Shown: positions 1 through 9,338, counted from the stretch's first letter. The stretch: DNA of 56,460 nt from Burkholderiales bacterium (GCA_020854035.1 JADZGE010000063.1:1-56460), one strand, 5' to 3'. The notes: generated from the sequence alone by a model not told the origin. Program-made: numbers and translations.

Positions 1-1224
1 CTTGCCGCGGTCGTAGACGCGCTTGTCGTCCCATTCGAACGGCTCGCACAGCCGCTGGTTCATCCCGATGTCGAGGTCGGTCCTCACGAAGACCGGCGTC
101 TGCAGCCGCTCGGCGAGGTCGAACGCCTGCGCCGTCAGCGAGAAGCACTCGTTCGGATCCTCCGGGAAGAGCAGCACGTGCTTGGTGTCCCCGTGCGAGG
201 CGTAGGCGCAGGAGAGGATGTCCGATTGCTGCGTGCGCGTGGGCATGCCGGTTGACGGGCCGCCGCGCTGCACGTCGATCAGCACCACCGGGATCTCGGC
301 GAAATACGCGAGCCCGATGAATTCACTCATGAGCGAGATGCCGGGCCCGGAGGTGGCCGTGAACGACCGCGCGCCGTTCCATCCCGCGCCGATCGTGATG
401 CCGACCGAGGCGAGCTCGTCCTCGCCCTGGATGACGGCGTAGCGCGCCTTGCCCGTCTCCGGCTCCGCCCGGTATTTCCGGCAGAATCGGATGAACGCCT
501 CGGCGAGCGAGGAGGAGGGGGTGATCGGGTACCACGCGCACACCGTGGCCCCGCCGTACACGGCGCCGAGCGCCGCCGCGGTGTTGCCGTCGATGAAGAT
601 GCTGTCGGCGACGGCGTCGGCGCGCCGCACGGTCAACCCGATCGGGCACTCGAGCCGGCTCGTCGCGTAATCGCGCCCGAGCCGCAGGGCCTTGACGTTC
701 GACTGGAGGAGCGCTTCCTTGCCGCGGTACTGCTCGGAGAAGAGCTTCTCGATCTCGGCGGGATCGATGCCGAGCAGGGCGGAGAGCGCCCCCACGTAGA
801 TGATGTTCTTGAACAGCTGTCGCTGGCGCGGGTCCCCGTAGGTGGCGTTGCAGATCTCGGTCAATGGCATGCCGATCAGGTTCACGTCGTCGCGGAACTT
901 CGAGCGCGGCATGGGTTTCGAGCTGTCGTAGAAGAGGTAGCCCCCCGACTCGATCTCCTTCACGTCGCTGTCCCATGTCTGCGGATTCATGGCGACCATC
1001 AGGTCGACGCCGCCGCGCCGGCCGCGGTAGCCGGCCTCGTTCACGCGCACCTCGTACCAGGTCGGCAGCCCCTGGATGTTGGAGGGGAAGATGTTGCGCG
1101 GGGAAACCGGCACGCCCATGCGCATGATGGAACGCGTGAAGAGCTCGTTGGCGGAGGCCGAGCCCGAGCCGTTCACGTTGGCGAACTTGACGACGAAATC
1201 GTTGACCGCTGTCAGCCGTTGCAT
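1..1224 (-). CDS. korA: 2-oxoacid:acceptor oxidoreductase subunit alpha (partial, 3' end outside window)
   Basis: The minus-strand frame is open from ATG at 1224 to the window edge, about 408 codons. The N-terminal 190 residues look like the gamma domain of the pyruvate/2-oxoglutarate:ferredoxin oxidoreductase family, with NGSGSASANELF near the start and a central YRGRRGGVDLMVAMNP stretch. An alpha (pyrimidine-binding) domain follows, with GATVCAWYPITPSSSLAEAF and SGPGISLMSEFIG. This gamma-alpha fusion is the usual KorA architecture, which binds CoA and half of the thiamine pyrophosphate site. The gene lies 16 bp downstream of the FAD/ferredoxin gene, so the two are probably cotranscribed. 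The beta subunit should lie beyond position 1. Substrate (2-oxoglutarate or another 2-oxoacid) cannot be told from sequence alone. Confidence 0.9.
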   Translation of the reverse strand, partial: MQRLTAVNDFVVKFANVNGSGSASANELFTRSIMRMGVPVSPRNIFPSNIQGLPTWYEVRVNEAGYRGRRGGVDLMVAMNPQTWDSDVKEIESGGYLFYDSSKPMPRSKFRDDVNLIGMPLTEICNATYGDPRQRQLFKNIIYVGALSALLGIDPAEIEKLFSEQYRGKEALLQSNVKALRLGRDYATSRLECPIGLTVRRADAVADSIFIDGNTAAALGAVYGGATVCAWYPITPSSSLAEAFIRFCRKYRAEPETGKARYAVIQGEDELASVGITIGAGWNGARSFTATSGPGISLMSEFIGLAYFAEIPVVLIDVQRGGPSTGMPTRTQQSDILSCAYASHGDTKHVLLFPEDPNECFSLTAQAFDLAERLQTPVFVRTDLDIGMNQRLCEPFEWDDKRVYDRGK

Positions 1225-1240
1225 CGGTGCTTCCTCGCGT

Positions 1241-3061
1241 TCAGGCCGCCTTGCGCTTCGGGATGCGGCAGCCGGGGCCGGCGTGGGCCATCTCGAGCAG
1301 GAACTTCTGCATGTCCCACGCGCCGGTGGGGCAGCGCTCCGCGCACAGGCCGCAGTGCAGGCACACGTCCTCGTCCTTCGCCATGATGCGCCCGGTGCGC
1401 AGCGTGCCCGACACGTAGAGATCCTGCCCGGGATTGGTCGCCGGCGCGTTCAGCCGCGCCCGGAGCTCCGCCTCCTCCCCGTTCGCGGTGAAGGTGATGC
1501 AATCCATCGGGCAGATATCGACGCACGCGTCGCACTCGATGCAGAGCTTCTCGGAGAACACCGTCTGCACGTCGCAATTCAGGCACCGCTGAGCTTCCGC
1601 GAAGCCCGTCTTCGGGTCGAATCCGAGCTCGACCTCGACCCTGATGTCCTTCAGCGTCACCTTCTTGTCCCGCCACGGCACCCGGTAGCGCTGGGCGAGC
1701 GACACGTCGTTGTCGTAGCTCCACTCGTGGATGCCCATCTTCTGGCTCGTCATGCGCACGTGCGGAGCGGGGCGCTCCCGCGGGTCCTCGCCGTGGCAGA
1801 GCCGGTCGATGGAGATCGCGGCTTCGTGGCCGTGCGCGACGGCCCAGATGATGTTCTTGGGACCGAACGCCGAGTCCCCGCCGAAGAGGACGTGCGGCAC
1901 GGTGGACTGCATGGTGACCCTGTCCACGACCGGCATGCCCCACTTGTCGAACTCGATCCCGGCGTCGCGCTCGATCCACGGAAACGCGTTTTCCTGTCCC
2001 ACTGCGACGAGCACGTCATCGCACTCGAAATGCTGGTCGGGCTCACCCGTGGCGACGAGCTCGCGCCGCCCCTTCGCGTCGTAGACGGCCTTCACCTTCT
2101 CGAAGGTGACCCCGGTCAACCTGCCCTTCTCGTGCGTGAACTCCCTCGGAACCAGGTAGTTCAGGATCGGAATGTCCTCGTGCATGGCGTCTTCCTTCTC
2201 CCAAGGCGACGCCTTCATCTCCTCGAAGCCGGAGCGCACGATCACCTTCACGTCCGCGCCGCCCAGGCGGCGCGACGTGCGGCAGCAGTCCATCGCGGTG
2301 TTGCCCCCGCCCAGCACGATCACGCGCCGGCCGATCCGGTCGAGGTGGCCGAACGAAACGCTGGCAAGCCAGTCGATGCCGATGTGTATGCCGGTGGCGG
2401 CCTCCCTGCGTCCGGGAATGTCGAGATCGCGGCCCCGCGGGGCGCCGGTGCCGACGAAGATCGCGTCGTAGCCCTCGCCGAGGAGCTTCCTCATGCTGTC
2501 GATCTTCGTGCCGCCGCGGAATTCGACGTCGAGCCCGAGGATGTAGTCCACCTCCTCGTCGATCACTTCCATCGGCAGGCGAAAACGGGGGATCTGGGAC
2601 CAGATCATGCCCCCGGCGCGCGGATCCTGGTCGAACACCGTGACCGAGTAGCCGACCTGCGCGAGATCGCGCGCGACGGTGAGCGATGCCGGGCCGGCGC
2701 CGACGCAGGCGATGCGCCTGCCGTTCTTCTGCTTCGGGGCGACCGGCAGCAGCGGGCGGATGTCCGACTTGTTGTCCGCGGCGACGCGCTTCAGGCGGCA
2801 GATCGCCACCGGCTCCGGGCGCTCGGCGTTGCGCTCCTCGACCCGTCCGCGCCGGCACGCAGGCTCGCAGGGACGGTCGCAGGTGCGGCCCAGAATGCCG
2901 GGGAAGACGTTCGCATCCCAGTTGATCATGTAGGCATCGTCGTACCTGCCTGCCGCGATCAGCCGGATGTATTCGGGGACGGGGGTGTGGGCGGGACATG
3001 CCCATTGACAGTCAACGACTTTGTGAAAGTAATCGGGATTGCCGATGTTCGTGGGCTTCAA
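1241..3061 (-). CDS. FAD-dependent oxidoreductase with GltD-type core and C-terminal 2[4Fe-4S] ferredoxin domain
   Basis: The protein is 606 aa if it starts at TTG 3061, which has AAAGGAG at proper spacing. The frame stays open further upstream to 3199, but that extension has no family-like sequence. The N-terminus carries cysteines typical of the glutamate synthase small-subunit iron-sulfur domain (GRTCDRPCEPACRRG). Two Rossmann motifs follow: VGAGPAS near residue 121 and GGGN near 251. Two ferredoxin clusters sit near 507 (CIECDACVDICPMDC) and 567 (CLHCGLCAERCP). Proteins of this kind accompany 2-oxoacid:acceptor oxidoreductases and probably pass electrons between NAD(P)H and ferredoxin; this role is inferred from the neighbour. 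It is the first gene of the minus-strand operon, divergent from the EPS genes. Confidence 0.85.
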   Translation of the reverse strand: MKPTNIGNPDYFHKVVDCQWACPAHTPVPEYIRLIAAGRYDDAYMINWDANVFPGILGRTCDRPCEPACRRGRVEERNAERPEPVAICRLKRVAADNKSDIRPLLPVAPKQKNGRRIACVGAGPASLTVARDLAQVGYSVTVFDQDPRAGGMIWSQIPRFRLPMEVIDEEVDYILGLDVEFRGGTKIDSMRKLLGEGYDAIFVGTGAPRGRDLDIPGRREAATGIHIGIDWLASVSFGHLDRIGRRVIVLGGGNTAMDCCRTSRRLGGADVKVIVRSGFEEMKASPWEKEDAMHEDIPILNYLVPREFTHEKGRLTGVTFEKVKAVYDAKGRRELVATGEPDQHFECDDVLVAVGQENAFPWIERDAGIEFDKWGMPVVDRVTMQSTVPHVLFGGDSAFGPKNIIWAVAHGHEAAISIDRLCHGEDPRERPAPHVRMTSQKMGIHEWSYDNDVSLAQRYRVPWRDKKVTLKDIRVEVELGFDPKTGFAEAQRCLNCDVQTVFSEKLCIECDACVDICPMDCITFTANGEEAELRARLNAPATNPGQDLYVSGTLRTGRIMAKDEDVCLHCGLCAERCPTGAWDMQKFLLEMAHAGPGCRIPKRKAA

Positions 3062-3150
3062 CCGTGCTCCTTTGGCCGGACAGACTGCCCTGCGCTTAAC
3101 GACCGAGCCTTGGTTCAGGATGACAAAATCGCCGCCAGCAGGTTCCGTAC

Positions 3151-3179
3151 ATGATACGGTTAAGTAACGGTCCGGAAAA
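3151..3179 (-). promoter_or_regulatory. Candidate sigma-70-like promoter for the KOR operon
   Basis: On the minus strand TTTTCC (3179-3174) is separated by 17 bp from TATCAT (3156-3151). The -10 element has one mismatch to TATAAT, but the -35 is poor. It lies about 90 bp upstream of the TTG start at 3061. This is by eye only. Confidence 0.25.
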
Positions 3180-3429
3180 GAGTTTCCTGCATACCGCAAT
3201 GCAATATCGGGGCGGGTGGCGGAGCACGAGTAACCGTGCTGCCGTCGTTGTCATGCCTCCCCGGCAGCGATGGCCGATTACCGTTTCACGCAATGGGCCG
3301 CCGCGATTCCTGTCACAATGGACAAGTCCGCGCCGCAGCGCGAAACGCGAACGGTCGTGGCGCATGTTGTTTTTCGCAACAGAAAAGACTCAAAATCCCC
3401 GGCGAGGTGCCGCTAACACCGCAGAGGGT

Positions 3430-3464
3430 TTGCCTGCGGCCGGCGCGATCGGATAAAATCTCGC
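3430..3464 (+). promoter_or_regulatory. Candidate promoter for the EPS operon
   Basis: TTGCCT at 3430-3435 and TAAAAT at 3454-3459 are spaced 18 bp apart, a plausible sigma-70 pair about 55 bp upstream of the export gene start. An overlapping GG-N10-GC arrangement (GG at 3451-3452, GC at 3463-3464) weakly resembles a sigma-54 -24/-12 element. That matters because XrtA loci are often tied to the PrsK/PrsR sigma-54 system. Its -24 and -12 flanks match consensus poorly, so I cannot choose between the two. Confidence 0.3.
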
Positions 3465-3513
3465 ACAAACAGGTACTAACGGCACTTAGTTAATGCCAGA
3501 TAAGGGGTGCGAC

Positions 3514-4128
3514 ATGGGCGCAGGGAAACGCGTGTACCGGGTCATCCTGGCGTTGGTGGCTTTGTTGTTGGGGGGATGCTACACAACGTACCCGCCGGCA
3601 CCGCCGGTGGTCGAGTCGTTCGAGCCCCAGTACCTGATCGGACCGGGCGACAGCGTCAATATCCAGGTCTGGCGCAACCCGGAACTGTCGATGACGGTGA
3701 CGGTGAGGCCGGACGGCAAGCTCACGACGCCGCTCGTCGAAGACATTCCCGCGTCCGGGCGCACGCCGACGCAGCTCGCGCGGGAAATCGAGAAGGCGCT
3801 CTCCAAGTATGTGCAGAGCCCCGTCGTTACGGTCATCGTTGCCGGCGGCGTGGGTCCCTACGGCGAGCAGATTCGCGTGATCGGGGAGGCCGCGCGGCCG
3901 CAGGCGCTGCCGTACCGCGAGAACATGTCGCTCCTCGACGTAATGATCATGGTGGGAGGCATCACCGATTTCGCCGCGGGCAACCGCGCGAGCATACTGA
4001 GAACGGTAGGAGGCAGGCGGGAGCAATTCGGGGTGCGACTCCAGGACCTCCTGCGCCGCGGCGACCTTACCGCCAACGTGGCGATGCGTCCCGGCGACGT
4101 GCTGATCATTCCCCAGAGCTACTTCTAG
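3514..4128 (+). CDS. XrtA/PEP-CTERM system polysaccharide export lipoprotein (Wza/EpsE-like)
   Basis: 204 aa. ATG 3514 is chosen over ATG 3493 because TAAGGGG sits just upstream of it. A signal peptide ends in the lipobox LGGC (C22), so the mature protein should be an outer-membrane lipoprotein. A Poly_export domain follows (YLIGPGDSVNIQVWRNPELS), then an SLBB-type segment to a C-terminal RPGDVLIIPQSYF. It is shorter than classical Wza (about 380 aa), as is usual for the exosortase-associated export family. It is the first gene of the EPS operon and should form the outer-membrane exit channel together with the chain-length protein encoded next. A weak 5-bp hairpin (4138-4152) follows the stop but lacks a T-run. 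Confidence 0.93.
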   Translation: MGAGKRVYRVILALVALLLGGCYTTYPPAPPVVESFEPQYLIGPGDSVNIQVWRNPELSMTVTVRPDGKLTTPLVEDIPASGRTPTQLAREIEKALSKYVQSPVVTVIVAGGVGPYGEQIRVIGEAARPQALPYRENMSLLDVMIMVGGITDFAAGNRASILRTVGGRREQFGVRLQDLLRRGDLTANVAMRPGDVLIIPQSYF

Positions 4129-4332
4129 TGGCGAATTGTCGGTATTGCCGACGAACTTTCAATCCGCGCAGCGCTCGATGCCCGGCGACCCGTCGCGCGG
4201 GGCGGCCCGGGGTGAGGACAATGCCCGGATCGGCCGGGCCGCGGGAGCGGGCCGCATCCGGTATGAAACTTGCTCCGAGTGCGCGGTCAAGCTGCATGGC
4301 GCCTGAACGATCGCAGCCGGGGGATTCACGAC

Positions 4333-5892
4333 ATGCATGATCTGGTCGACCAGATTCTGGGGTACGCGAAGGCCGCGTGGCGTTACCGCTGGTACGCCGT
4401 CGCCGTCGCGTGGACGGTCGCCGTTGGCGGCTGGACCGTCGTCTATTACCTGCCCGACCGCTACGAGGCGTCGGCGCGGGTCTACGTCGACACGCAGTCC
4501 GTGTTAAGGCCGCTCCTCTCGGGCGTGGCGGTGCAGCCGAACATCGACCAGATGGTCACCATGATGAGCCGGACGCTCATCAGCCGCCCGAACATCGAGA
4601 AGGTGATCCGGATGTCCGACATGGACATCAAGCTGAAGACGACCGAGGATCGCGAGGAGTTGATCGCGCGCCTCGCCAAGGACTTGAAAATCAGGACCAC
4701 CGGCCGCGAGAATCTCTACACGATCGCCTACGCCGACCGCAACCCGCAGGAGGCGAAGCGCGTCGTGCAGTCGCTGCTCACGATCTTCGTGGAGGGAAGC
4801 CTCGGCGACAAGCGCAAGGATTCGGATGCGGCGCGGCGCTTCCTCGACGACCAGCTCAAGGTGTACGCGGACAAGCTCGTCGCCGCCGAGAACGCGGTGA
4901 CGGAGTTCAAGCGCAAGTACGTCGGGCTGCTGCCGGGACGCGGGCAGGATTACTACGAGCGGCTGGGCGAAGCGCAGGCGGCGGTGAATCAGGCGGAACT
5001 CGAGTTGAAGGAAGCGGAGAACGCGCGCGACGCGCTGAAGAAACAGCTCGCGGGCGAGACCGAGGCGCCCCCGCAGCTCTACGACGAGAAGCGGCAGCAG
5101 CAGGGGCCGGCCGAGCCGTCCAACCCGGAAATCGACGCGCGCATCGCCGCCCTCGAGCAGAAGCTCGACGCGTTGCGGCTCACCTACACCGACCGGCACC
5201 CGGACATCATCGCCATCAAGCGCATCGTCGACCAGTTGAAGGAGCAGAAGAAGGCCGAGGCGAAGCTGCGCAAGCCGGGCGCGCCGGCGCCGCTCGCCCC
5301 GCAGAACATCACGCCGCTCCAGCAGCAGTTGAGCGTATCGCTCGCGGCGGCCGAGGCGAGCGTCGCCTCGATGCGGGCCCGGGTGGCGGAATACAAGCGG
5401 CGCCTTGACGGGCTGAAGTCGGCGGTGAACGCGCAGCCGCAGGTCGAGGCGGAGTACACCCAGTTGACGCGCGACTACGCGGTGACCAAGCAGAACTACG
5501 AGCGGCTCTTGAGCCGGCGCGAGCAGGCGCAGATTTCCACCGAGATGGAGTCCAACGCGAACGTGATGGACTTCCGCGTGATCGACCCGCCGACCGTGCC
5601 CACCACGCCCAACGCGCCGAATCGCAAGGCGCTGATGTCGATGGTGATGCTGGTCGCGCTCGGCGCCGGCTTCGCGGTCGCGTTCCTGCTGAGCCAGATC
5701 CGGCCGACCTTCAACGACGAGCGCCGGTTGCGCGAGTTGAGCGGGCTGCCGGTGTTCGGGGCGGTGCCGATGGCGTGGACCGACGCGCAGCGCAGCCGTC
5801 GCAGGAAGGGGCTCATCGCCTTCGTGCTCTCCGCCGCGAGTCTCCTCTCGGCCTACGGCACCATCATCGCCGCACTGAGCCTGCGCACGTGA
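4333..5892 (+). CDS. XrtA system polysaccharide chain-length determinant (Wzz/GumC-like)
   Basis: 519 aa from ATG 4333; the frame extends upstream to 4270 but that part is not family-like. An N-terminal membrane segment (about residues 20-40) is followed by the Wzz signature DRYEASARVYVDTQSVLRPL. A long periplasmic coiled-coil region rich in Lys/Glu/Ala runs to about residue 420, then a second membrane segment (ALMSMVMLVALGAGFAVAFL). A third hydrophobic stretch lies at the C-terminus. The third segment and the missing kinase domain fit the exosortase-associated subfamily, where the tyrosine kinase is a separate protein, here encoded 58 bp downstream. It controls polymer length and bridges the inner membrane to the export lipoprotein. 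Confidence 0.93.
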   Translation: MHDLVDQILGYAKAAWRYRWYAVAVAWTVAVGGWTVVYYLPDRYEASARVYVDTQSVLRPLLSGVAVQPNIDQMVTMMSRTLISRPNIEKVIRMSDMDIKLKTTEDREELIARLAKDLKIRTTGRENLYTIAYADRNPQEAKRVVQSLLTIFVEGSLGDKRKDSDAARRFLDDQLKVYADKLVAAENAVTEFKRKYVGLLPGRGQDYYERLGEAQAAVNQAELELKEAENARDALKKQLAGETEAPPQLYDEKRQQQGPAEPSNPEIDARIAALEQKLDALRLTYTDRHPDIIAIKRIVDQLKEQKKAEAKLRKPGAPAPLAPQNITPLQQQLSVSLAAAEASVASMRARVAEYKRRLDGLKSAVNAQPQVEAEYTQLTRDYAVTKQNYERLLSRREQAQISTEMESNANVMDFRVIDPPTVPTTPNAPNRKALMSMVMLVALGAGFAVAFLLSQIRPTFNDERRLRELSGLPVFGAVPMAWTDAQRSRRRKGLIAFVLSAASLLSAYGTIIAALSLRT

Positions 5893-5950
5893 CGCCCGCG
5901 ATCACCCGCAGCGACGCCGGTTCCCGCCCGCGCGGACGGGGGCAGCCGCG

Positions 5951-6925
5951 ATGAGCCTCATCGAGCGCGTTGCCGACATGCTGGGGCCGGTCGCGCCGCC
6001 GCAGCGGCGGGGCGCGCCGCTGCCGGAGGCGGAGAGCGCGCACTCCGATCTCATGGAGCGCGTCGCCGCGCGGGGCGGGGCGGGGCTCCCGGTGACTCCC
6101 CCGGTCGCGCTCGATCACGGCGAGAGCGTCACCGGCGAGGCGGGCGCGCCGGAATTCGCGCCGCAACGGGCGCCCGTCCGGCGGACTTCGGCGCAGAGCG
6201 TGACGATCGACCTCGACCGGCTGCAGCGGCAGAGCATCATCACACCCGGGATCGGGCGCACGCCGATGGCGGAGAGCTTCCGGCGGGTGAAGCGCCACAT
6301 CCTCGCCAACATAGCGGCGGCGGAGCCCGGCTTTCCCGCGAACCTCGTCATGGTGACGAGCCCCTTCGCGAACGAAGGCAAGACCTTCTGCGCCGTGAAC
6401 CTCGCCATCAGCCTGGCGATGGAGATGGAACGCACGGTCCTGCTGGTCGACGCCGACGTGGCGAAGCCGTCGCTGCCGCCGGTGCTCGGGGTGAAGATCG
6501 AGAAGGGCCTGCTCGACGTGCTGTTCCAGGAGGGCGCCGAGCTCGCCGACGTGCTGTGCCGGACCAACATCGACAAGCTCGCGCTGCTGCCGGCGGGCAA
6601 GGGCCGGCACCACGCGACGGAGCTCCTCGCGAGCGACGCCATGGGCGCGCTCCTCATGGAGATGGCCGAGCGCTACAGCGACCGGGTGATCATATTCGAT
6701 TCCCCGCCGCTGCTCGCCGCGAGCGAGTCGAGCGTGCTCGCGACCCGCATGGGCCAGATCGTGATGGTCGTCGAGGCGGGCAAGACGACGGAAGCGGCGC
6801 TCAAGGAATCGCTCACCCGCGTCGAGTCGTGCCGCAACGTGGGCCTGCTCCTCAACAAGACCGAGGGCGCCGGCCTCGGCTATGGCAACTACGGCTACGG
6901 TTACGGCTACGGCTATGGCTCGTAG
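5951..6925 (+). CDS. XrtA-associated tyrosine autokinase (BY-kinase)
   Basis: 324 aa cytoplasmic P-loop protein. A variable N-terminal 90 residues precede the kinase core. The Walker A region is SPFANEGKT (137-145), Walker A' is VLLVDAD (163-169), and Walker B is VIIFDSPP (246-253). The C-terminus is a tyrosine/glycine tail, GYGNYGYGYGYGYGS (310-324), with seven tyrosines including the last repeats, the expected autophosphorylation cluster of bacterial tyrosine kinases. It should work with the chain-length protein encoded just upstream, cycling phosphorylation to regulate polymerisation and export. The tail is encoded by a hexanucleotide-like GGYTAY repeat that could slip in length. Confidence 0.93.
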   Translation: MSLIERVADMLGPVAPPQRRGAPLPEAESAHSDLMERVAARGGAGLPVTPPVALDHGESVTGEAGAPEFAPQRAPVRRTSAQSVTIDLDRLQRQSIITPGIGRTPMAESFRRVKRHILANIAAAEPGFPANLVMVTSPFANEGKTFCAVNLAISLAMEMERTVLLVDADVAKPSLPPVLGVKIEKGLLDVLFQEGAELADVLCRTNIDKLALLPAGKGRHHATELLASDAMGALLMEMAERYSDRVIIFDSPPLLAASESSVLATRMGQIVMVVEAGKTTEAALKESLTRVESCRNVGLLLNKTEGAGLGYGNYGYGYGYGYGS

Positions 6926-6968
6926 CCGCGCGCGCCGGAGGTCCTGGACCTGCTCCCGGGGCCGGCGC

Positions 6969-8498
6969 ATGCGCCGCCTGGTGCGCCTGCTGCCGCACGC
7001 ATCCCTGCTGCCCGCGCTGCTGGCGGTGCCCGCGTGGGGAGCGGAGTTCCAGCTCGTACCGACCCTGAACGTGGCGCAGTACTACTCCGACAACGTCGCG
7101 CTGGCGCCCGAGGGGCAGGAGGTGAGCGACTGGGTCACCCAGGTCCGGCCGGGCGTGCTCTTCACCTACAACGGAGCCCGCATCAAGTTCTTCGCGACGG
7201 CCGCGGCCGAGCTGCTGTATCGCAATCGCGAGGGCTCGACCGAGGTGAACCCGCAGTATAACGGCGGCACCGTCGGCAGCGCGGAACTCGTCGAGAAATT
7301 GCTCTACCTCGATACCACCTCGTCGGTGAGCCAGCAGGCGGTGTCGGTGCTGCGCCCGGTGTCCTACAGCAGCGTGAACACGGACGGCAACCGCGCCACC
7401 ACGCAGACGACGCTGCTCAGCCCCTACCTGCGCTACAGCTTCGGCTCCGAGGTCGATACCGAGGCGCGCTATGCCTACACGATCGTCAACACCGACGCCG
7501 TGGGCTCCGGCGCCACCGACAGCACCGGCAACCGGGTGGCGCTACGCGCCGTCAGCGGGCCGGCGTACCGCCTGACGCGATGGCACGCGAGCTACGTCTG
7601 GGAGAACATCGACTACGACAACCGGCTGCGCGAATCGCGTTCCGAGCGGGCCCTGGTCGGCGTGCGCCGGCTCGTCACGCCGGTGGTCGGACTCGTCGCC
7701 AACGTCGGCTACGAGGACTACAACTACGTGACGACGGGCCAGAGCCCGTCGGGACTCTACTGGAACGCCGGTCTCGACTGGACGCCGTCACCGCGCACGC
7801 AGCTGACCGCGCTCGCCGGCCGGCGCTTCTACGGCAGGACCTACGCGCTCACCTTCAATCACCGCACGCGGCTCACCGTCTGGAATCTCGGCTACAGCGA
7901 GGACATAACGAGCTACCGGGAGCAGGCGCTGGTGCATACCAGCACGAGCACGGCCGCCTACCTCGACGCGCTCTACACCACGAGCATCCCCAACCCGGTG
8001 GAGCGCCGGCAGGCCGTGGAACGGCAGATCGCCGAATTCGCGTTGCCGCCGACGCTCCTCGTCCCGGTGAACTTCCTCACCAACCGTACCTATCTCGACA
8101 AGAGCTGGCGCGGCTCGGTGGGAATGCGTGGCGCGCGGCATGCGTTGTTCGCCAATGTCTTCTTCTCCGATCGCGTCGCGGAATCCGTCGGGCTGCCGGG
8201 CGATTTCGCGGCGTTCTCGCCGGGATCCACGGTCCGCCAGCGCGGCGGCTCCCTCGTCTGGAACTGGCGGGTGACGACGCTCGGTTCGACTTCGCTCGGC
8301 GCCGGCTACACCCGCTACGAGACGCCGAGCGCGGGGCGCGACGACCAGCAGACCTATTTCCGCCTCGCCTACAACCACGTCTTCACGCCCAGGATGTCGG
8401 GCGCGGTCAATTACCAGCGCCTGCAGAACGATTCCAACGTGGCGAACTCCAACTACACCGAGAACCAGGTGTCGGCGCACCTGCAGCTGAGGTTCTGA
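6969..8498 (+). CDS. PEP-CTERM/XrtA system outer-membrane beta-barrel protein (TIGR03016-like)
   Basis: 509 aa from ATG 6969, chosen because it opens directly into a signal peptide (RRLVRLLPH followed by a hydrophobic LLPALLAVPAWGA). The frame extends upstream to 6882 across the kinase stop, which looks spurious. The mature part is rich in alternating aromatic/polar strands and ends LQLRF, a C-terminal phenylalanine typical of outer-membrane barrels. Position between the tyrosine kinase and the ATPase matches the conserved order of exosortase A EPS loci. It may be a large barrel involved in polymer export or anchoring; no enzyme motif is visible. Function of the family is not established. Confidence 0.85.
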   Translation: MRRLVRLLPHASLLPALLAVPAWGAEFQLVPTLNVAQYYSDNVALAPEGQEVSDWVTQVRPGVLFTYNGARIKFFATAAAELLYRNREGSTEVNPQYNGGTVGSAELVEKLLYLDTTSSVSQQAVSVLRPVSYSSVNTDGNRATTQTTLLSPYLRYSFGSEVDTEARYAYTIVNTDAVGSGATDSTGNRVALRAVSGPAYRLTRWHASYVWENIDYDNRLRESRSERALVGVRRLVTPVVGLVANVGYEDYNYVTTGQSPSGLYWNAGLDWTPSPRTQLTALAGRRFYGRTYALTFNHRTRLTVWNLGYSEDITSYREQALVHTSTSTAAYLDALYTTSIPNPVERRQAVERQIAEFALPPTLLVPVNFLTNRTYLDKSWRGSVGMRGARHALFANVFFSDRVAESVGLPGDFAAFSPGSTVRQRGGSLVWNWRVTTLGSTSLGAGYTRYETPSAGRDDQQTYFRLAYNHVFTPRMSGAVNYQRLQNDSNVANSNYTENQVSAHLQLRF

Positions 8499-8504
8499 GC
8501 GCGA

Positions 8505-9338
8505 ATGTACGAGGACTTCTACAAGTTCAAGGCGAAGCCCTTCCAGCTGAGCCCCGACCCGCGGTTCTTCTTCTCGAGCAAGGGCCACCGCCGGGCGATG
8601 GCCTACCTCGTCTACGGCGTGCACCAGGGCGAGGGCTTCATGGTGATCACGGGTGAAGTCGGCGCCGGCAAGACGATGCTGGTGCGCACCCTCGCCCGCC
8701 AGCTCGAGTCGCAGAACGTCGTGATCGCGCAGGTGGTGAGCACGCAGCTCGAGGCCGACGATCTCGTGCGGATGGTGGCCGCGGGCTTCGGTCTGCCGCA
8801 CGAGGCGAACAAGGCGGCGCTTCTGACGCGCCTGGAGCAGTTCCTGCTCTCCACCCACCGGCAGGGCCGGCGGGCGCTGCTGATGGTCGACGAAGCGCAG
8901 AACCTGCCGCCCGCCTCGGTCGAGGAACTGCGCATGCTGTCGAACTTCACGTACGGGGAAAAACCGCTCCTGCAGAGCTTCATGCTGGGTCAGCCCGAGT
9001 TCCGGCGCATCCTCCAGAGTCCCGCGATGGAGCAGCTGCGCCAGCGCGTCATCGCCTCCTGCCACCTCGGCCCGATGGACGCGGCCGAGACCGAGTCCTA
9101 CGTCACGCACCGCCTGCAGACGGTCGGCTGGAAGGGCGATCCCTCCTTCAGCGAGGACGCGTTCGCGGCGATCTACCAGCACACCGGCGGCATTCCGCGG
9201 CGGATCAACCTGCTCTGCGACCGCCTGCTCCTCATGGGATTCATGGACGGCAAGCACGCCTTCACCGGCAAGGAGGTCGGCGAGGTGATCGGGGAGCTCA
9301 ATCAGGAGTTCGCTCCCGCGCCGGTTCGCGCCGACTAG
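8505..9338 (+). CDS. XrtA-associated ExeA-like AAA ATPase (TIGR03015-like)
   Basis: 277 aa. The family opening MYEDFYKFKAKPFQLSPDP is followed by Walker A GEVGAGKT (50-57), Walker B ALLMVDEAQN (124-133) and the arginine-rich GGIPRRINLLCDR element near residue 225. It resembles the GspA/ExeA secretion ATPases but is the short version without a peptidoglycan-binding C-terminus. The gene starts 6 bp after the barrel gene, and the pair is conserved in exosortase A loci. It probably energises or gates export or assembly of the envelope complex; that role is inferred from context. Confidence 0.92.
   Translation: MYEDFYKFKAKPFQLSPDPRFFFSSKGHRRAMAYLVYGVHQGEGFMVITGEVGAGKTMLVRTLARQLESQNVVIAQVVSTQLEADDLVRMVAAGFGLPHEANKAALLTRLEQFLLSTHRQGRRALLMVDEAQNLPPASVEELRMLSNFTYGEKPLLQSFMLGQPEFRRILQSPAMEQLRQRVIASCHLGPMDAAETESYVTHRLQTVGWKGDPSFSEDAFAAIYQHTGGIPRRINLLCDRLLLMGFMDGKHAFTGKEVGEVIGELNQEFAPAPVRAD

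Larger units (their letters stand above)
3062..3513. other. Divergent intergenic region between KOR operon and EPS operon
   Basis: About 450 bp without a convincing gene; the short frames here have no family-like content. It must hold the promoters for both divergent units. The candidates I can point to are listed separately. Base composition is visibly less GC-rich than the flanking genes, especially 3360-3500, as expected for a promoter region. No long inverted repeat or rho-independent terminator is evident. Confidence 0.7.

Noticed and set aside
1076..3154. A 692-residue open frame on the plus strand
   Set aside because: It is the complement of the FAD/ferredoxin gene, which has clear cofactor motifs on the minus strand.
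3200..3492. Small genes in the divergent gap
   Set aside because: Frames of 80-100 codons exist on both strands but overlap each other, lack family motifs and have no convincing ribosome sites.
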